In this document: positions 9,303 through 17,836 of the stretch, piece by piece
How the letters are laid out: every line of letters begins with the position of its first letter
Numbering within the stretch: position 1 is the first letter of the stretch
NCBI GenBank assembly: GCA_021782105.1
Contig: JAJXVO010000009.1
Coordinates: 1 to 33,949, forward strand
Length of the DNA: 33,949 nucleotides
Origin: a bacterium
GTDB lineage: Bacteria > Verrucomicrobiota > Verrucomicrobiia > Opitutales > Opitutaceae
Direction of reading: 5' to 3'
Notes under the pieces: generated by a model
What the model was told of the DNA's origin: nothing
The model's input: only the letters and a program-made list of their open reading frames with translations
The model's database searches: none
Translations under genes and position numbers: made by a program

Positions 9303-9373
9303 TCCAGCCCCGCGGTCCGCCTCTGTGGGCGCGGAGTGAAACCGAGAGCTCAAATCCGAAACGCCAAATCCCC

Positions 9374-10882
9374 GTGTTTTCCGCCTTTACGAACTCGCTG
9401 AAGATTCCGGAACTCCGTTCCAGGATCTTCTACACCTTAGCGTTGTTGTTCGCCGCGCGCGTGGGTGCCCACATCCCCCTTCCGGGCATCGATCCGAAGC
9501 CGCTCGAGCACTTCTTTAACGATCAGTCGGCCACCGCCGGCGGCGCCTTGGTGAGCTTGTACAACATGTTCACCGGCGGCGCGCTCGTCAAAGGCGCGGT
9601 CTGCGCACTGGGCATCATGCCCTACATCAGTGCGTCGATCATTTTCCAGCTGATGCAGGCCGTCGTGCCTTCACTCAGCCGCCTTCAGAACGAAGGCGAC
9701 GTGGGCCGTCAGAAGCTCACCCAGTACACCCGCTACGCCACAGTGCTCATCTGTATCGTACAAGGCACCCTTCTGATTCTTGCCCTGCTTCATCCAGGAC
9801 GCCTGTTCTACGGCTACGATGTATCGGTTTACGGCAACATCGTTATCGTCAATAGTGGCTTCTTCCTGGTCACCTCGGTGATCTACATGACCGCCGGCAC
9901 GATGATCCTGATGTGGCTGGGCGAACAGATTACCCAGCGCGGCATCGGAAACGGCGTCTCGCTGCTCATCACGGTCGGCATTCTCGCGGACATCCCGGGC
10001 GCGGCCCAGCAGGGGTACCACATGTTTTTCCATCCGGTGGGCACCGGGTCTTCGATCGGACTCCCCCAGGCGGCGTTGATGCTCGCGTTCTTCGTGGCGG
10101 TCACGACGGGCATCGTACTCATGGTTCGTGGCCAGCGTAAGATTCCTGTCCAGTACGCCAAACGCGTGATCGGCAATCGTGTCATGGGAGGTCAGAGCTC
10201 CTTTCTCCCCCTGATGATCAATTACTCGGGCGTCATGCCCGTGATCTTCGCCTCTGCCATCCTGCTTTTCCCCCAACAAATCATCTCCCAGATCGGTGCG
10301 GCGTTTAATCTGAAGTTTCTCGTCGAGTTCGCGTCGAATCTGACGCGCGGGCATTGGATCTACTACTCGTCGTACGCCTTCCTGATTCTGTTCTTCAGCT
10401 ATTTCTGGGTGTCGGTCATGTTCAAGCCGATCCAAATCGCCGACGACCTTAAAAAGTACGGTGGTTACATCCCCGGTGTTCGCCCGGGCGAGCCCACGGC
10501 CAAGTTCCTCGACTTTGTGATGACCCGTATCACTCTGGCCGGCGCCATTTTCCTGACGATTATCGCGGTCATCCCTGACGTGATGTACTGGGAGCTCAAT
10601 GTTCCCCAGCGCATCGCCTACTTCTTTGGTGGCACTGGAATGCTCATCACCGTTGGCGTCATCCTCGAGACGATGAAACAGGTGGAGACCTTCCTGCTGC
10701 AACGCCACTACGACGGCTTTCTCAAGAAAGGGCGCGTCCGCGCCCGCGCCAGCGGCGGCGCTGCCGCAATGTCCAGCGACGCTCTGAGCAACGAGGCGGT
10801 CATGAAGATCGTCTGGCCGATGCTGGGTCTGTTTCTGCTGGGTCTGGGCATCTGGGCTTACAAGGCCTTCTTGATGAAATAA
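9374..10882 (+). CDS. secY: Protein translocase subunit SecY with an extra C-terminal hydrophobic segment
   Basis: ALFAARVGAHIPLPGID, ALGIMPYISASIIFQLM, GIGNGVSLLI, IPGVRPGEPTAKFLD, GGTGMLITVGVILETMKQVE. GTG start at 9374 preferred because the upstream 108 nt of the ORF contain a strong hairpin and no SecY homology. Confidence 0.95.
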   Translation: MFSAFTNSLKIPELRSRIFYTLALLFAARVGAHIPLPGIDPKPLEHFFNDQSATAGGALVSLYNMFTGGALVKGAVCALGIMPYISASIIFQLMQAVVPSLSRLQNEGDVGRQKLTQYTRYATVLICIVQGTLLILALLHPGRLFYGYDVSVYGNIVIVNSGFFLVTSVIYMTAGTMILMWLGEQITQRGIGNGVSLLITVGILADIPGAAQQGYHMFFHPVGTGSSIGLPQAALMLAFFVAVTTGIVLMVRGQRKIPVQYAKRVIGNRVMGGQSSFLPLMINYSGVMPVIFASAILLFPQQIISQIGAAFNLKFLVEFASNLTRGHWIYYSSYAFLILFFSYFWVSVMFKPIQIADDLKKYGGYIPGVRPGEPTAKFLDFVMTRITLAGAIFLTIIAVIPDVMYWELNVPQRIAYFFGGTGMLITVGVILETMKQVETFLLQRHYDGFLKKGRVRARASGGAAAMSSDALSNEAVMKIVWPMLGLFLLGLGIWAYKAFLMK

Positions 10883-10948
10883 TGCTTTACATTGGTCGCG
10901 ACGCATCCAAGCTCCGACCTCTTTTCTCGTGCGATCAACCCCGCGCGA

Positions 10949-11329
10949 GTGAAGGTCATTCTCCTCGGTTCATCGGATTTACTGTCAGAAAGCCTCATGA
11001 ACCGTCTGCGTTCTTTGCACATTGAGCACGTCTCTCCCGCTTCGCTGATGCGACAGGAGATTTGGCGTCGTGCCTCCCAAGCCCGCAAGGCGGAGGAGGC
11101 AGTGCTGGCGGCCATGCGCCGCTGGTTCTGGACGCGCAAACCCGATGCGGGGTTCCTCCTCAGGGAATTCCCGGCTACGCTGCTCCAAGCCCAAGTGTTC
11201 GACGAATGGATGGAGGCTCGTTCCGAGTCGCTCTCCGCAGTCTGTGCCGCCCCTGGCGTACCCGAAGGCATCGTCGACTACTACCGCAACCAAGGCCTTC
11301 TCGAAGAGGGCTGCCTGGTCTCAGCATAA
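10949..11329 (+). CDS. Degenerate adenylate kinase-like protein (P-loop and LID lost)
   Basis: VKVILLGSSDLLSESLMNRLRSLHIEHVSPASLMRQ...AGFLLREFPATLLQAQVFDEWM...EGIVDYYRNQGLLEE aligns by eye with Adk MRIILLGAPGAGKGT...GDMLR...GFLLDGFPRT..QAD...LIDYYRKKGLL; sits in the canonical adk slot between secY and map; GTG start at 10949 matches the Adk N-terminus (listed ORF starts earlier, at TTG 10892). Confidence 0.72.
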   Translation: MKVILLGSSDLLSESLMNRLRSLHIEHVSPASLMRQEIWRRASQARKAEEAVLAAMRRWFWTRKPDAGFLLREFPATLLQAQVFDEWMEARSESLSAVCAAPGVPEGIVDYYRNQGLLEEGCLVSA

Positions 11330-12129
11330 TGATCACGATCAAGAACGAACGTCAGATCGTTAAAATGCGCGAGGCCTGCGCGGCTGCGGCGACCGTCCTT
11401 CAGGAAACGAAGGCATTGGTCAGGCCTGGCATCAGTACGCAGGACCTCGAGGAAGTGGCACTTGCCGCGATGAAGCGGCTGGGCGCAACGAGCGCCTGTT
11501 TCGGCTATCAACTGGCCAATCGCCGCTACCCCGCACACACCTGTATCTCCGTCAATGAGGAGGTAGTCCACGGCATCCCGTCCATCCGCCGAATCCTTCG
11601 CGACGGCGACGTCGTTGCAGTCGATATCGTGGTGAATCACGACGGCTACATCGGCGACAATGCGGCCACTGTCCCGGTGGGCGCGATCAGCCCCACGCTC
11701 CAGAAGCTTCTCCAAGTCACGGAGGAGGCACTGCGAATCGGAATTTCGAAGGCACAGGTCGGAAACCGCATTGGCGACATCTCCCATGCGATCCAGACCC
11801 ACGTCGAATCCAACGGCTTCAGCGTCGTTCGCGACATGGTCGGCCACGGGGTCGGCCTATCGATGCACGAGGAACCCCAGATACCGAACTTTGGACGCAA
11901 GGGGACCCTCGAGAAGATCCGCGCCGGCATGACGCTTGCGATCGAGCCCATGGTGAATCTCGGCGCGTATCGGACCAAGACGCTCTCCGATGGCTGGACG
12001 GTCGTCACTTCCGACGGCTCACCCTCGGCTCACTTCGAGCACACGGTGCTCACGACCGATAAGGGACCCGAGGTTCTTACGATTCCCCGGCCCGTGATCG
12101 GCCACGTTCACTCCCTTCCGGCGGCCTGA
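11329..12129 (+). CDS. map: Type I methionine aminopeptidase
   Basis: [35 protein letters not shown]; metal-ligand positions [37 protein letters not shown] overlaps the preceding stop (TAATG). Listed ORF start 11062 is an upstream over-extension. Confidence 0.96.
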   Translation: MITIKNERQIVKMREACAAAATVLQETKALVRPGISTQDLEEVALAAMKRLGATSACFGYQLANRRYPAHTCISVNEEVVHGIPSIRRILRDGDVVAVDIVVNHDGYIGDNAATVPVGAISPTLQKLLQVTEEALRIGISKAQVGNRIGDISHAIQTHVESNGFSVVRDMVGHGVGLSMHEEPQIPNFGRKGTLEKIRAGMTLAIEPMVNLGAYRTKTLSDGWTVVTSDGSPSAHFEHTVLTTDKGPEVLTIPRPVIGHVHSLPAA

Positions 12130-12184
12130 CCGCTGTTTCTCGTCTCCATTTTTTAACTACCAACCCTCCTTTCCACACAACCAT

Positions 12185-12562
12185 ATGCCTCGTCTACTCG
12201 GTGTAGAAATTCCCGCGAAGAAGAAGGTCTCCTTCTCCCTTCGCTACATCTATGGAATCGGCCCGCAGCGCGCCGACCTGATCGTCAAGGAAGCCGGCAT
12301 TTCCGCCGACCTCCGTGCGCAGGACCTCACGGAGGAGCAGCTCAACAAGATCCTCCACGTCATCACTGAGCACAAGTGGGTCGTTGAAGGTGATCTGCGT
12401 CGTGAGATCGCCGGCAACCTCAAGCGTCTTCAGGCGATCAACAGCTACCGTGGCTCCCGCCACCGCAAGGGCCTCCCGGTTCGAGGCCAGCGCACCAGCA
12501 CCAATGCCCGCACGCGCAAGGGCCCCCGCAAGACCGTGGGTGTTACCAAATCCGCAGAATAA
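12185..12562 (+). CDS. rpsM: 30S ribosomal protein S13
   Basis: [56 protein letters not shown]. Confidence 0.98.
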   Translation: MPRLLGVEIPAKKKVSFSLRYIYGIGPQRADLIVKEAGISADLRAQDLTEEQLNKILHVITEHKWVVEGDLRREIAGNLKRLQAINSYRGSRHRKGLPVRGQRTSTNARTRKGPRKTVGVTKSAE

Positions 12563-12574
12563 ACCTTTACTACC

Positions 12575-13219
12575 ATGGCCGAAGAGAAGTCCGCTCCCAA
12601 GAAAGAGAAGGCTCCCAAGAAGGAAGCCGCCCCCGCCGTTGCTGGTGCCGAAGCCAAGGCTCCCGCTGCCGACAAGCCCTTGAAGGAAAAAGCTCCGAAA
12701 GCTGCCAAACCCGTCGAGGGCGCCGCTGCCCCCGCGGAAGCCGCCCCGGCCGCCGAAAAACCCGCCAAGCCCGTCGAACTCGTTGGCGGTGTTGCGCGCC
12801 AACCCACGGCTGAAGAACTCCTCAAGGAGGAGCTCGGCGAGATCAAGATCCGCAAGGCCAAGGGCTCCAAAAACGTCACCTCAGGCTTCGTAAACGTTCT
12901 CGCCTCCTTTAACAATACGATCGTCTCGATCACCGACGCCCGCGGGCAGGTCATCGCCTGGTCCAGCGCTGGCAAGTGCGGCTTCCGCGGTTCCCGCAAG
13001 TCCACCGCCTACGCCGCCCAGGTCGTCGCCCAGGACGCCGCACGTAACGCCATGTCGCACGGTCTCAAGGACGTCGTCATCCGCGTCTCAGGCCCCGGCC
13101 TCGGCCGCGATAGCGCGGTGCGTGCCCTCCAGGCCATCGGCCTGGAAATCAGCTCGATCGTCGATGTCACCCCGATCCCGCACAACGGCTGCCGTCCGCG
13201 CAAGCGTCGTCGCGTCTGA
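12575..13219 (+). CDS. rpsK: 30S ribosomal protein S11 with ~90 aa Ala/Lys/Pro/Glu-rich N-terminal extension
   Basis: Core [48 protein letters not shown]...[18 protein letters not shown]. Confidence 0.97.
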   Translation: MAEEKSAPKKEKAPKKEAAPAVAGAEAKAPAADKPLKEKAPKAAKPVEGAAAPAEAAPAAEKPAKPVELVGGVARQPTAEELLKEELGEIKIRKAKGSKNVTSGFVNVLASFNNTIVSITDARGQVIAWSSAGKCGFRGSRKSTAYAAQVVAQDAARNAMSHGLKDVVIRVSGPGLGRDSAVRALQAIGLEISSIVDVTPIPHNGCRPRKRRRV

Positions 13220-13272
13220 GACTCACGCACGGATAACCGCATCAAGGTAACCACTTTTAACTTCTTTCAACA

Positions 13273-13884
13273 ATGGCTCGTTATATCGGACCCTCCACCC
13301 GCGTCAGTCGCCGGTTCGGACAGCAGATTCTTGGTTCGCCCAAGGCGCTGGAGCGCCGCAACTATCCTCCAGGGCAACACGGCCCCAAGAGCCGCCGCAA
13401 ACTCTCCGAGTACGGCGTGGGCTTGGCTGAAAAACAGAAGCTCCGCTTCATTTACGGTCTTCTGGAGCGCCAGTTCCGCCGCGTGTTCGAGATCGCCAAG
13501 CGTGAGCGCGGCGTCACCGGCGAGCGCTTCATGCAGCTGCTCGAAACCCGCCTCGACAGCGTGGTCTATCTGCTCGGTTTCGCGAAATCCCGCGCCGCCG
13601 CTCGCCAGATCGTCAACCACGGCCATATCCGCGTCAATGGCCACAAGGTCGACATTTCCAGTTACACGGTGGTGGCTGGCGACGAGGTCGAGGTGAAAAA
13701 CACCCCGGCATCCCGCCAACTTGTCACCCGGAACCTCGAGGAAAACCGGATCCGTAACGTTCCCGGTTGGCTCACCCTCCAGGCCGACCAGTTCAAGGGC
13801 GTCGTCAACCGTCTCCCCACGCGCGATGAAATGGATCCCAGCGTCAACGAACAGTTGATCGTGGAATTCTACTCGCGCATGTAA
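13273..13884 (+). CDS. rpsD: 30S ribosomal protein S4
   Basis: NYPPGQHGPKSRRKLSEYGVGLAEKQKLRFIYGLLERQF; S4 domain RLDSVVYLLGFAKSRAAARQIVNHGHIRVNGHKVDI. Confidence 0.98.
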   Translation: MARYIGPSTRVSRRFGQQILGSPKALERRNYPPGQHGPKSRRKLSEYGVGLAEKQKLRFIYGLLERQFRRVFEIAKRERGVTGERFMQLLETRLDSVVYLLGFAKSRAAARQIVNHGHIRVNGHKVDISSYTVVAGDEVEVKNTPASRQLVTRNLEENRIRNVPGWLTLQADQFKGVVNRLPTRDEMDPSVNEQLIVEFYSRM

Positions 13885-13927
13885 CGTATCTTCCGTTTGT
13901 TCGAGCAACCAACAACCATCCACTGTC

Positions 13928-14932
13928 ATGCCAAAACGTCTCGGTAAGTTCGAACTGCCCAACAAGCTCACCAAGGTGGAGGAGGGCGCCACGCCGACCT
14001 ACGCCAAGTTCATCGCCGAGCCTTTCGAAGCCGGCTATGGCCACACGATCGGCAATTCCCTGCGCCGCGTGCTCCTCAGTTCGATCGAGGGCGCAGCGAT
14101 TTCCTCCATCAAGGTCGAGGGCGTTCAGCACGAGTTTCAGAGCATTGATGGGGTGGTGGAAGATGTCACCGACATCGTCCTCAACCTCAAGAAGGTGCTC
14201 ATCCTCTCGCAAAAGCGCGAGACCCTCTCACTCCAGATCAAGGTCAGCGGACGCCAGGGGCCCGTGACCGCCGCCGACATCCAGGCCGACGCCGCCATCA
14301 CGATCGTCAATCCCGACCAAGTCATCTGCACGCTCGACACCAAGCGCGCCTTCGAGGCCGAGATCGAGATCAAGACCGGTCGTGGCTACTACCCGGGCGA
14401 GCTCAACAAAAAGGAAGAACAGGCGATCGGCGTCATTGCCATCGATTCGCTCTTCTCCCCCGTGAGGCTCGTCAAGTACGCCGTCGAAAACACCCGCGTC
14501 GGCCAGATCACCGACTACGACAAGCTCATCCTCGAAGTCTGGACTGACGGCCGCATCTCTCCTGATGATGCGCTCAAGCAATCCAGCTCGATCCTGAAGC
14601 ACCACCTCGACGTCTTCGACCGCGTCAGCAACGAGCAGTACGAGTTTGAGAACCAGCAGAGCGCCGTCTCCGAAGAGGAGAACAAGCTGCGCAAGCTGCT
14701 CAACATGTCGGTCAACGAGATCGAGCTTTCGGTCCGTGCCGCCAACTGCCTCAACAACGCCAACATCACGACCGTTGGCGAACTGGCGATGAAGACCGAG
14801 CAGGAGATGCTCAAATACCGCAACTTCGGCAAGAAGTCGCTCAACGAGATCAAGGAAAAGCTCGAGGCCCTCGGCCTGTCTCTGGGTATGAAGTTCGACG
14901 AGCGCCTCCTCGACAACAAGAAGGAAGCCTAA
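13928..14932 (+). CDS. rpoA: DNA-directed RNA polymerase subunit alpha
   Basis: AEPFEAGYGHTIGNSLRRVLLSSIEGAAI; alpha-CTD NCLNNANITTVGELAMKTEQEMLKYRNFGKKSLNEIKEKL. Confidence 0.98.
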   Translation: MPKRLGKFELPNKLTKVEEGATPTYAKFIAEPFEAGYGHTIGNSLRRVLLSSIEGAAISSIKVEGVQHEFQSIDGVVEDVTDIVLNLKKVLILSQKRETLSLQIKVSGRQGPVTAADIQADAAITIVNPDQVICTLDTKRAFEAEIEIKTGRGYYPGELNKKEEQAIGVIAIDSLFSPVRLVKYAVENTRVGQITDYDKLILEVWTDGRISPDDALKQSSSILKHHLDVFDRVSNEQYEFENQQSAVSEEENKLRKLLNMSVNEIELSVRAANCLNNANITTVGELAMKTEQEMLKYRNFGKKSLNEIKEKLEALGLSLGMKFDERLLDNKKEA

Positions 14933-14937
14933 AGCCC

Positions 14938-15011
14938 TTTTCGGATATCGTTCCGCGCACCGGACCGAGTCGCCCTCCGACACGGTCCCCGCTCCGGTCC
15001 AATTCCGAAAA
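14938..15011 (+). other. Structured intercistronic element rpoA-rplQ
   Basis: Outer TTTTCGGA (14938-14945)/TCCGAAAA (15004-15011); inner GGACCG-a-GTCG ccctc CGAC-a-CGGTCC (14962-14988). Confidence 0.6.
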
Positions 15012-15031
15012 TCGAGAATCGATCATTTAAA

Positions 15032-15505
15032 ATGCGTCACAACAAACACCGTTCCTCCCTGGGCGTGAGCCGCGAGCACCGCGAGGCGATGCTGTCCAAC
15101 CTCGCTGTTGGCCTCATCCAGCACGGCCGCATCGAGACCACCCTTACCAAGGCCAAGGCACTCCGCCCCTTCATCGAGAAGGTCATCACCAAGGCCAAGC
15201 AGGCCGCGTCGGCCAAGGAAAAGAAGGATTCGCTGCACCTGCGCCGTCTCGCCATGCGCGACGTTCGCGACAAGGATGCCGTGGCCCTTCTGTTCAACGA
15301 GAAGGTCAAGGAGTTCTCCGCCCGTGCCGGAGGCTACACCCGCATCTATAAGCTCGCCCCCCGCCGCGTGGGCGACGCCGCCGAGATGGCGCTCGTCGAG
15401 TTCGTGAAGGCCGACGACGTGGGCTATAAGAAGTCCAAGGGCAAGAAGGCCGCCGAGCCGAAGTCCGAAGCCAAGGCCGACGCCGCTCCCGCGGCCGCCA
15501 CCTAA
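15032..15505 (+). CDS. rplQ: 50S ribosomal protein L17 with Lys/Ala-rich C-terminal tail
   Basis: MRHNKHRSSLGVSREHREAMLSNLAVGLIQHGRIETTLTKAKALRPFIEKVITKAK. Confidence 0.97.
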   Translation: MRHNKHRSSLGVSREHREAMLSNLAVGLIQHGRIETTLTKAKALRPFIEKVITKAKQAASAKEKKDSLHLRRLAMRDVRDKDAVALLFNEKVKEFSARAGGYTRIYKLAPRRVGDAAEMALVEFVKADDVGYKKSKGKKAAEPKSEAKADAAPAAAT

Positions 15506-15542
15506 GCCAAGGCCTGAGGCCCTTTCTCGTCTCATTTCTTTC

Positions 15543-15580
15543 GAGCGCCGGGATCCGCGAGGACCCGGCGCTCTTTTTTT
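15543..15580 (+). terminator. Rho-independent terminator of the ribosomal superoperon
   Basis: GAGCGCCGGG (15543-15552) / CCCGGCGCTC (15564-15573) perfect 10-bp stem followed by TTTTTTT. Confidence 0.93.
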
Positions 15581-15651
15581 CCCCGATGAAGGGGCTCGGG
15601 TGCGTCTGCGGTATTGAGGAGCAACGCGACTTGGGTTCATGATCGTGGGGA

Positions 15652-16416
15652 ATGGATCTTTCCCCCTACCGTGACTTCATGATCGAGCTCGCCCAGCGCA
15701 GCGGCGAACGGATCAAGCCGTACTTCGCCAATCCGGAACTGGTCGTGGAGACGAAGAGCGATGCGACGCCAGTGACGCTGGCCGACAAGGGCGCCGAGGA
15801 GCTCATGCGCCACATGATCCACGAACGGTTTCCACTGCACGGAGTCATGGGCGAGGAGTATGGCTCGGAAGATCTGGACGCCGAATGGGTGTGGGTGCTC
15901 GACCCCATCGACGGCACCAAGGCATTTGCCAGCGCCTGCCCTCTTTTTGGCACCTTGATCGCGCTCCAACACCGGGGCAATCCGGTGCTCGGCGCCATTC
16001 ACCAGCCCCTCCTCGGACAGCTGGTGATCGGGGACGGATTCCGCACCGAACTCAACGGGCGTCCCGTGCGCTGTCGTCCCACGCGTACCGTGGAACACGC
16101 GACGCTCCTGACGAGCGATCCCTTGAACCCGGCCAAATACCAGGACGGTCGCGCCTTCGATCAGCTGGCCGGACGCGCCAAGCTCGTGCGTACCTGGGGC
16201 GATTGTTACGGCTACCTGCTGGTCGCGACCGGTTGGGCCGATGTGATGTGCGATCCGGTGATGAATCCCTGGGACATCGCCGCACTGATTCCCGTGATCC
16301 GGGGGGCGGGGGGCGTCATCACGGATTGGCAGGGCAGGGATCCGGTGGGAGCGGGGTCGATCATCGCCAGCGCGACGCCCGAATTGCATCGGGAAGTGCT
16401 GGCCGCGCTCGGGTGA
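15652..16416 (+). CDS. Inositol monophosphatase-family phosphatase, probably histidinol-phosphatase (HisN type)
   Basis: IMPase motifs GEEYG, WVLDPIDGTKAFASACPLFGTLIAL, GWADVMCDPVMNPWDIAALIPVIRGAGG. Confidence 0.85.
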   Translation: MDLSPYRDFMIELAQRSGERIKPYFANPELVVETKSDATPVTLADKGAEELMRHMIHERFPLHGVMGEEYGSEDLDAEWVWVLDPIDGTKAFASACPLFGTLIALQHRGNPVLGAIHQPLLGQLVIGDGFRTELNGRPVRCRPTRTVEHATLLTSDPLNPAKYQDGRAFDQLAGRAKLVRTWGDCYGYLLVATGWADVMCDPVMNPWDIAALIPVIRGAGGVITDWQGRDPVGAGSIIASATPELHREVLAALG

Positions 16417-16523
16417 GCCCGGACGCGATGCGCGTATCCGCGCCTGAATCACGTCGTCGCGCCAGGCTCAGGGTCCGGCGTGCATAACTTTTCCCTTCCA
16501 AGGCCAGTCGACGGACGCTTTAG

Positions 16524-17735
16524 TTGCCGACTCCCGCCATGGCGCTCCCGTTTTTCCATTCCGACAAGAAGCCTATCCTGGCTCGCTGCAGGGACGATCA
16601 TGCCACGAAGATGCGCCTGCGGTACGCCCCATACTATCATGCGATCGGGCAGCAGGCGGGGACCAGCATTCAGCTGGACGGTAGAGAGATGATCATGCTT
16701 TCCAGCAACGATTACCTGGGGCTTTCGTTTCATCCCAAGGTCATCGAGGCGGGGCGCGAAGCGGTGGCGAAGTGGGGCACCTCGACGACGGGCGCGCGTC
16801 CTTCGAACGGATCGCGCACCTACCATCTCGAGCTCGAGGAGAAGTTGGCCGCATTTTTGGGACGCGAGGCCTGTCACGTGCACGCGGCGGGTTACCTGTC
16901 CTGCATGTCGAGCATCGCGACTTTTGCCCAGAAGGGCGACGTGGTGTTTGCGGACAAGAACCTTCATTCCTGCCTTTGGGACGGCATTCGCCTTTCGATG
17001 GCGACCGTGGAACGCTTCTCGCACAACAATCCGGCCGACCTGAAGGAGGTCATGGCGAGCGTGGGCGGCAGTGCACCGAGGATGGTCGCTGTGGAGGGAG
17101 TTTACTCGATGGAGGGGCATATCTGCCGCCTTCCGGAGATTGCCAAGGTCGCGGATGATCATGGGGCGTTTCTGGTGGTCGACGACGCGCACGGATTCGG
17201 TGTATTGGGCAGGCAGGGACGGGGCACGGTCGATCACTTCGGGCTCAACGACAAAGTGGATCTGATCTGCGGGTCTCTCTCCAAATCGCTCGCGAGCACC
17301 GGAGGTTTTGTCTCGGGGACCCACGAGGCGATCGAGTACCTTCGCACGAATTCGAAGCAGACGATTTTTTCGGCGGCGCTGGCACCTTCGCAGGCAGCGG
17401 CCGCGATGAAGGCGCTGGAAATCAGCCAGAACGAGCCCGAGTATTTCGAGCGCTTGTGGAGCAACACCCGGAAATATCGCGCCATGCTTCTGGGCCTGGG
17501 ACTCGACATCTGGGAGAGCGAGACTCCGGCGGTTCCCATCGTGCTGGGATCGAGGGAGCGGGTTTATCTGTTTTGGAAGGCGCTGATGGAGAAAGGTGTT
17601 TTCACAGTGATGTCGATCGCTCCCGCGGTGCCTCCGGGGAAGGATCTGATCCGGACCGCTGTCTCGGCGATGCATTCGGACGAGCAGCTTGAGCGGATTG
17701 CGGAGGCAATGGCCTACGCGCTTAAGAAGCTCTAA
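16524..17735 (+). CDS. PLP-dependent alpha-oxoamine synthase (BioF/Kbl/serine palmitoyltransferase family; SPT-like flavour)
   Basis: LSSNDYLGLSFHPKV, GARPSNGSRTYHLELEEKLAAF, VVDDAHGFGVLG, PLP-Lys motif GSLSKSLASTGGFVSG, IAPAVPPGKDLIRTAVSAMHSDEQLERI. Confidence 0.85.
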   Translation: MPTPAMALPFFHSDKKPILARCRDDHATKMRLRYAPYYHAIGQQAGTSIQLDGREMIMLSSNDYLGLSFHPKVIEAGREAVAKWGTSTTGARPSNGSRTYHLELEEKLAAFLGREACHVHAAGYLSCMSSIATFAQKGDVVFADKNLHSCLWDGIRLSMATVERFSHNNPADLKEVMASVGGSAPRMVAVEGVYSMEGHICRLPEIAKVADDHGAFLVVDDAHGFGVLGRQGRGTVDHFGLNDKVDLICGSLSKSLASTGGFVSGTHEAIEYLRTNSKQTIFSAALAPSQAAAAMKALEISQNEPEYFERLWSNTRKYRAMLLGLGLDIWESETPAVPIVLGSRERVYLFWKALMEKGVFTVMSIAPAVPPGKDLIRTAVSAMHSDEQLERIAEAMAYALKKL

Positions 17736-17836
17736 GCCGACTGACCATCCTTTGGGATTGAGGGAGGTAAATTGTATCGCGTCCCCGGGGAGGGATCGTG
17801 CTAAGTCTCCTGCGTTTCGAGGATTCAACCAGCCCC

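Noticed and set aside
11062-11328. Upstream 89-codon extension of the map ORF
   Set aside because: Not MetAP sequence; overlaps the adk-like frame; ATG 11329 gives the conserved N-terminus [15 protein letters not shown]
10892-11329. Calling the secY-map ORF a functional adenylate kinase
   Set aside because: P-loop, FPRT arginine and LID are all missing, so an active Adk is not supportable; kept as a pseudoenzyme candidate
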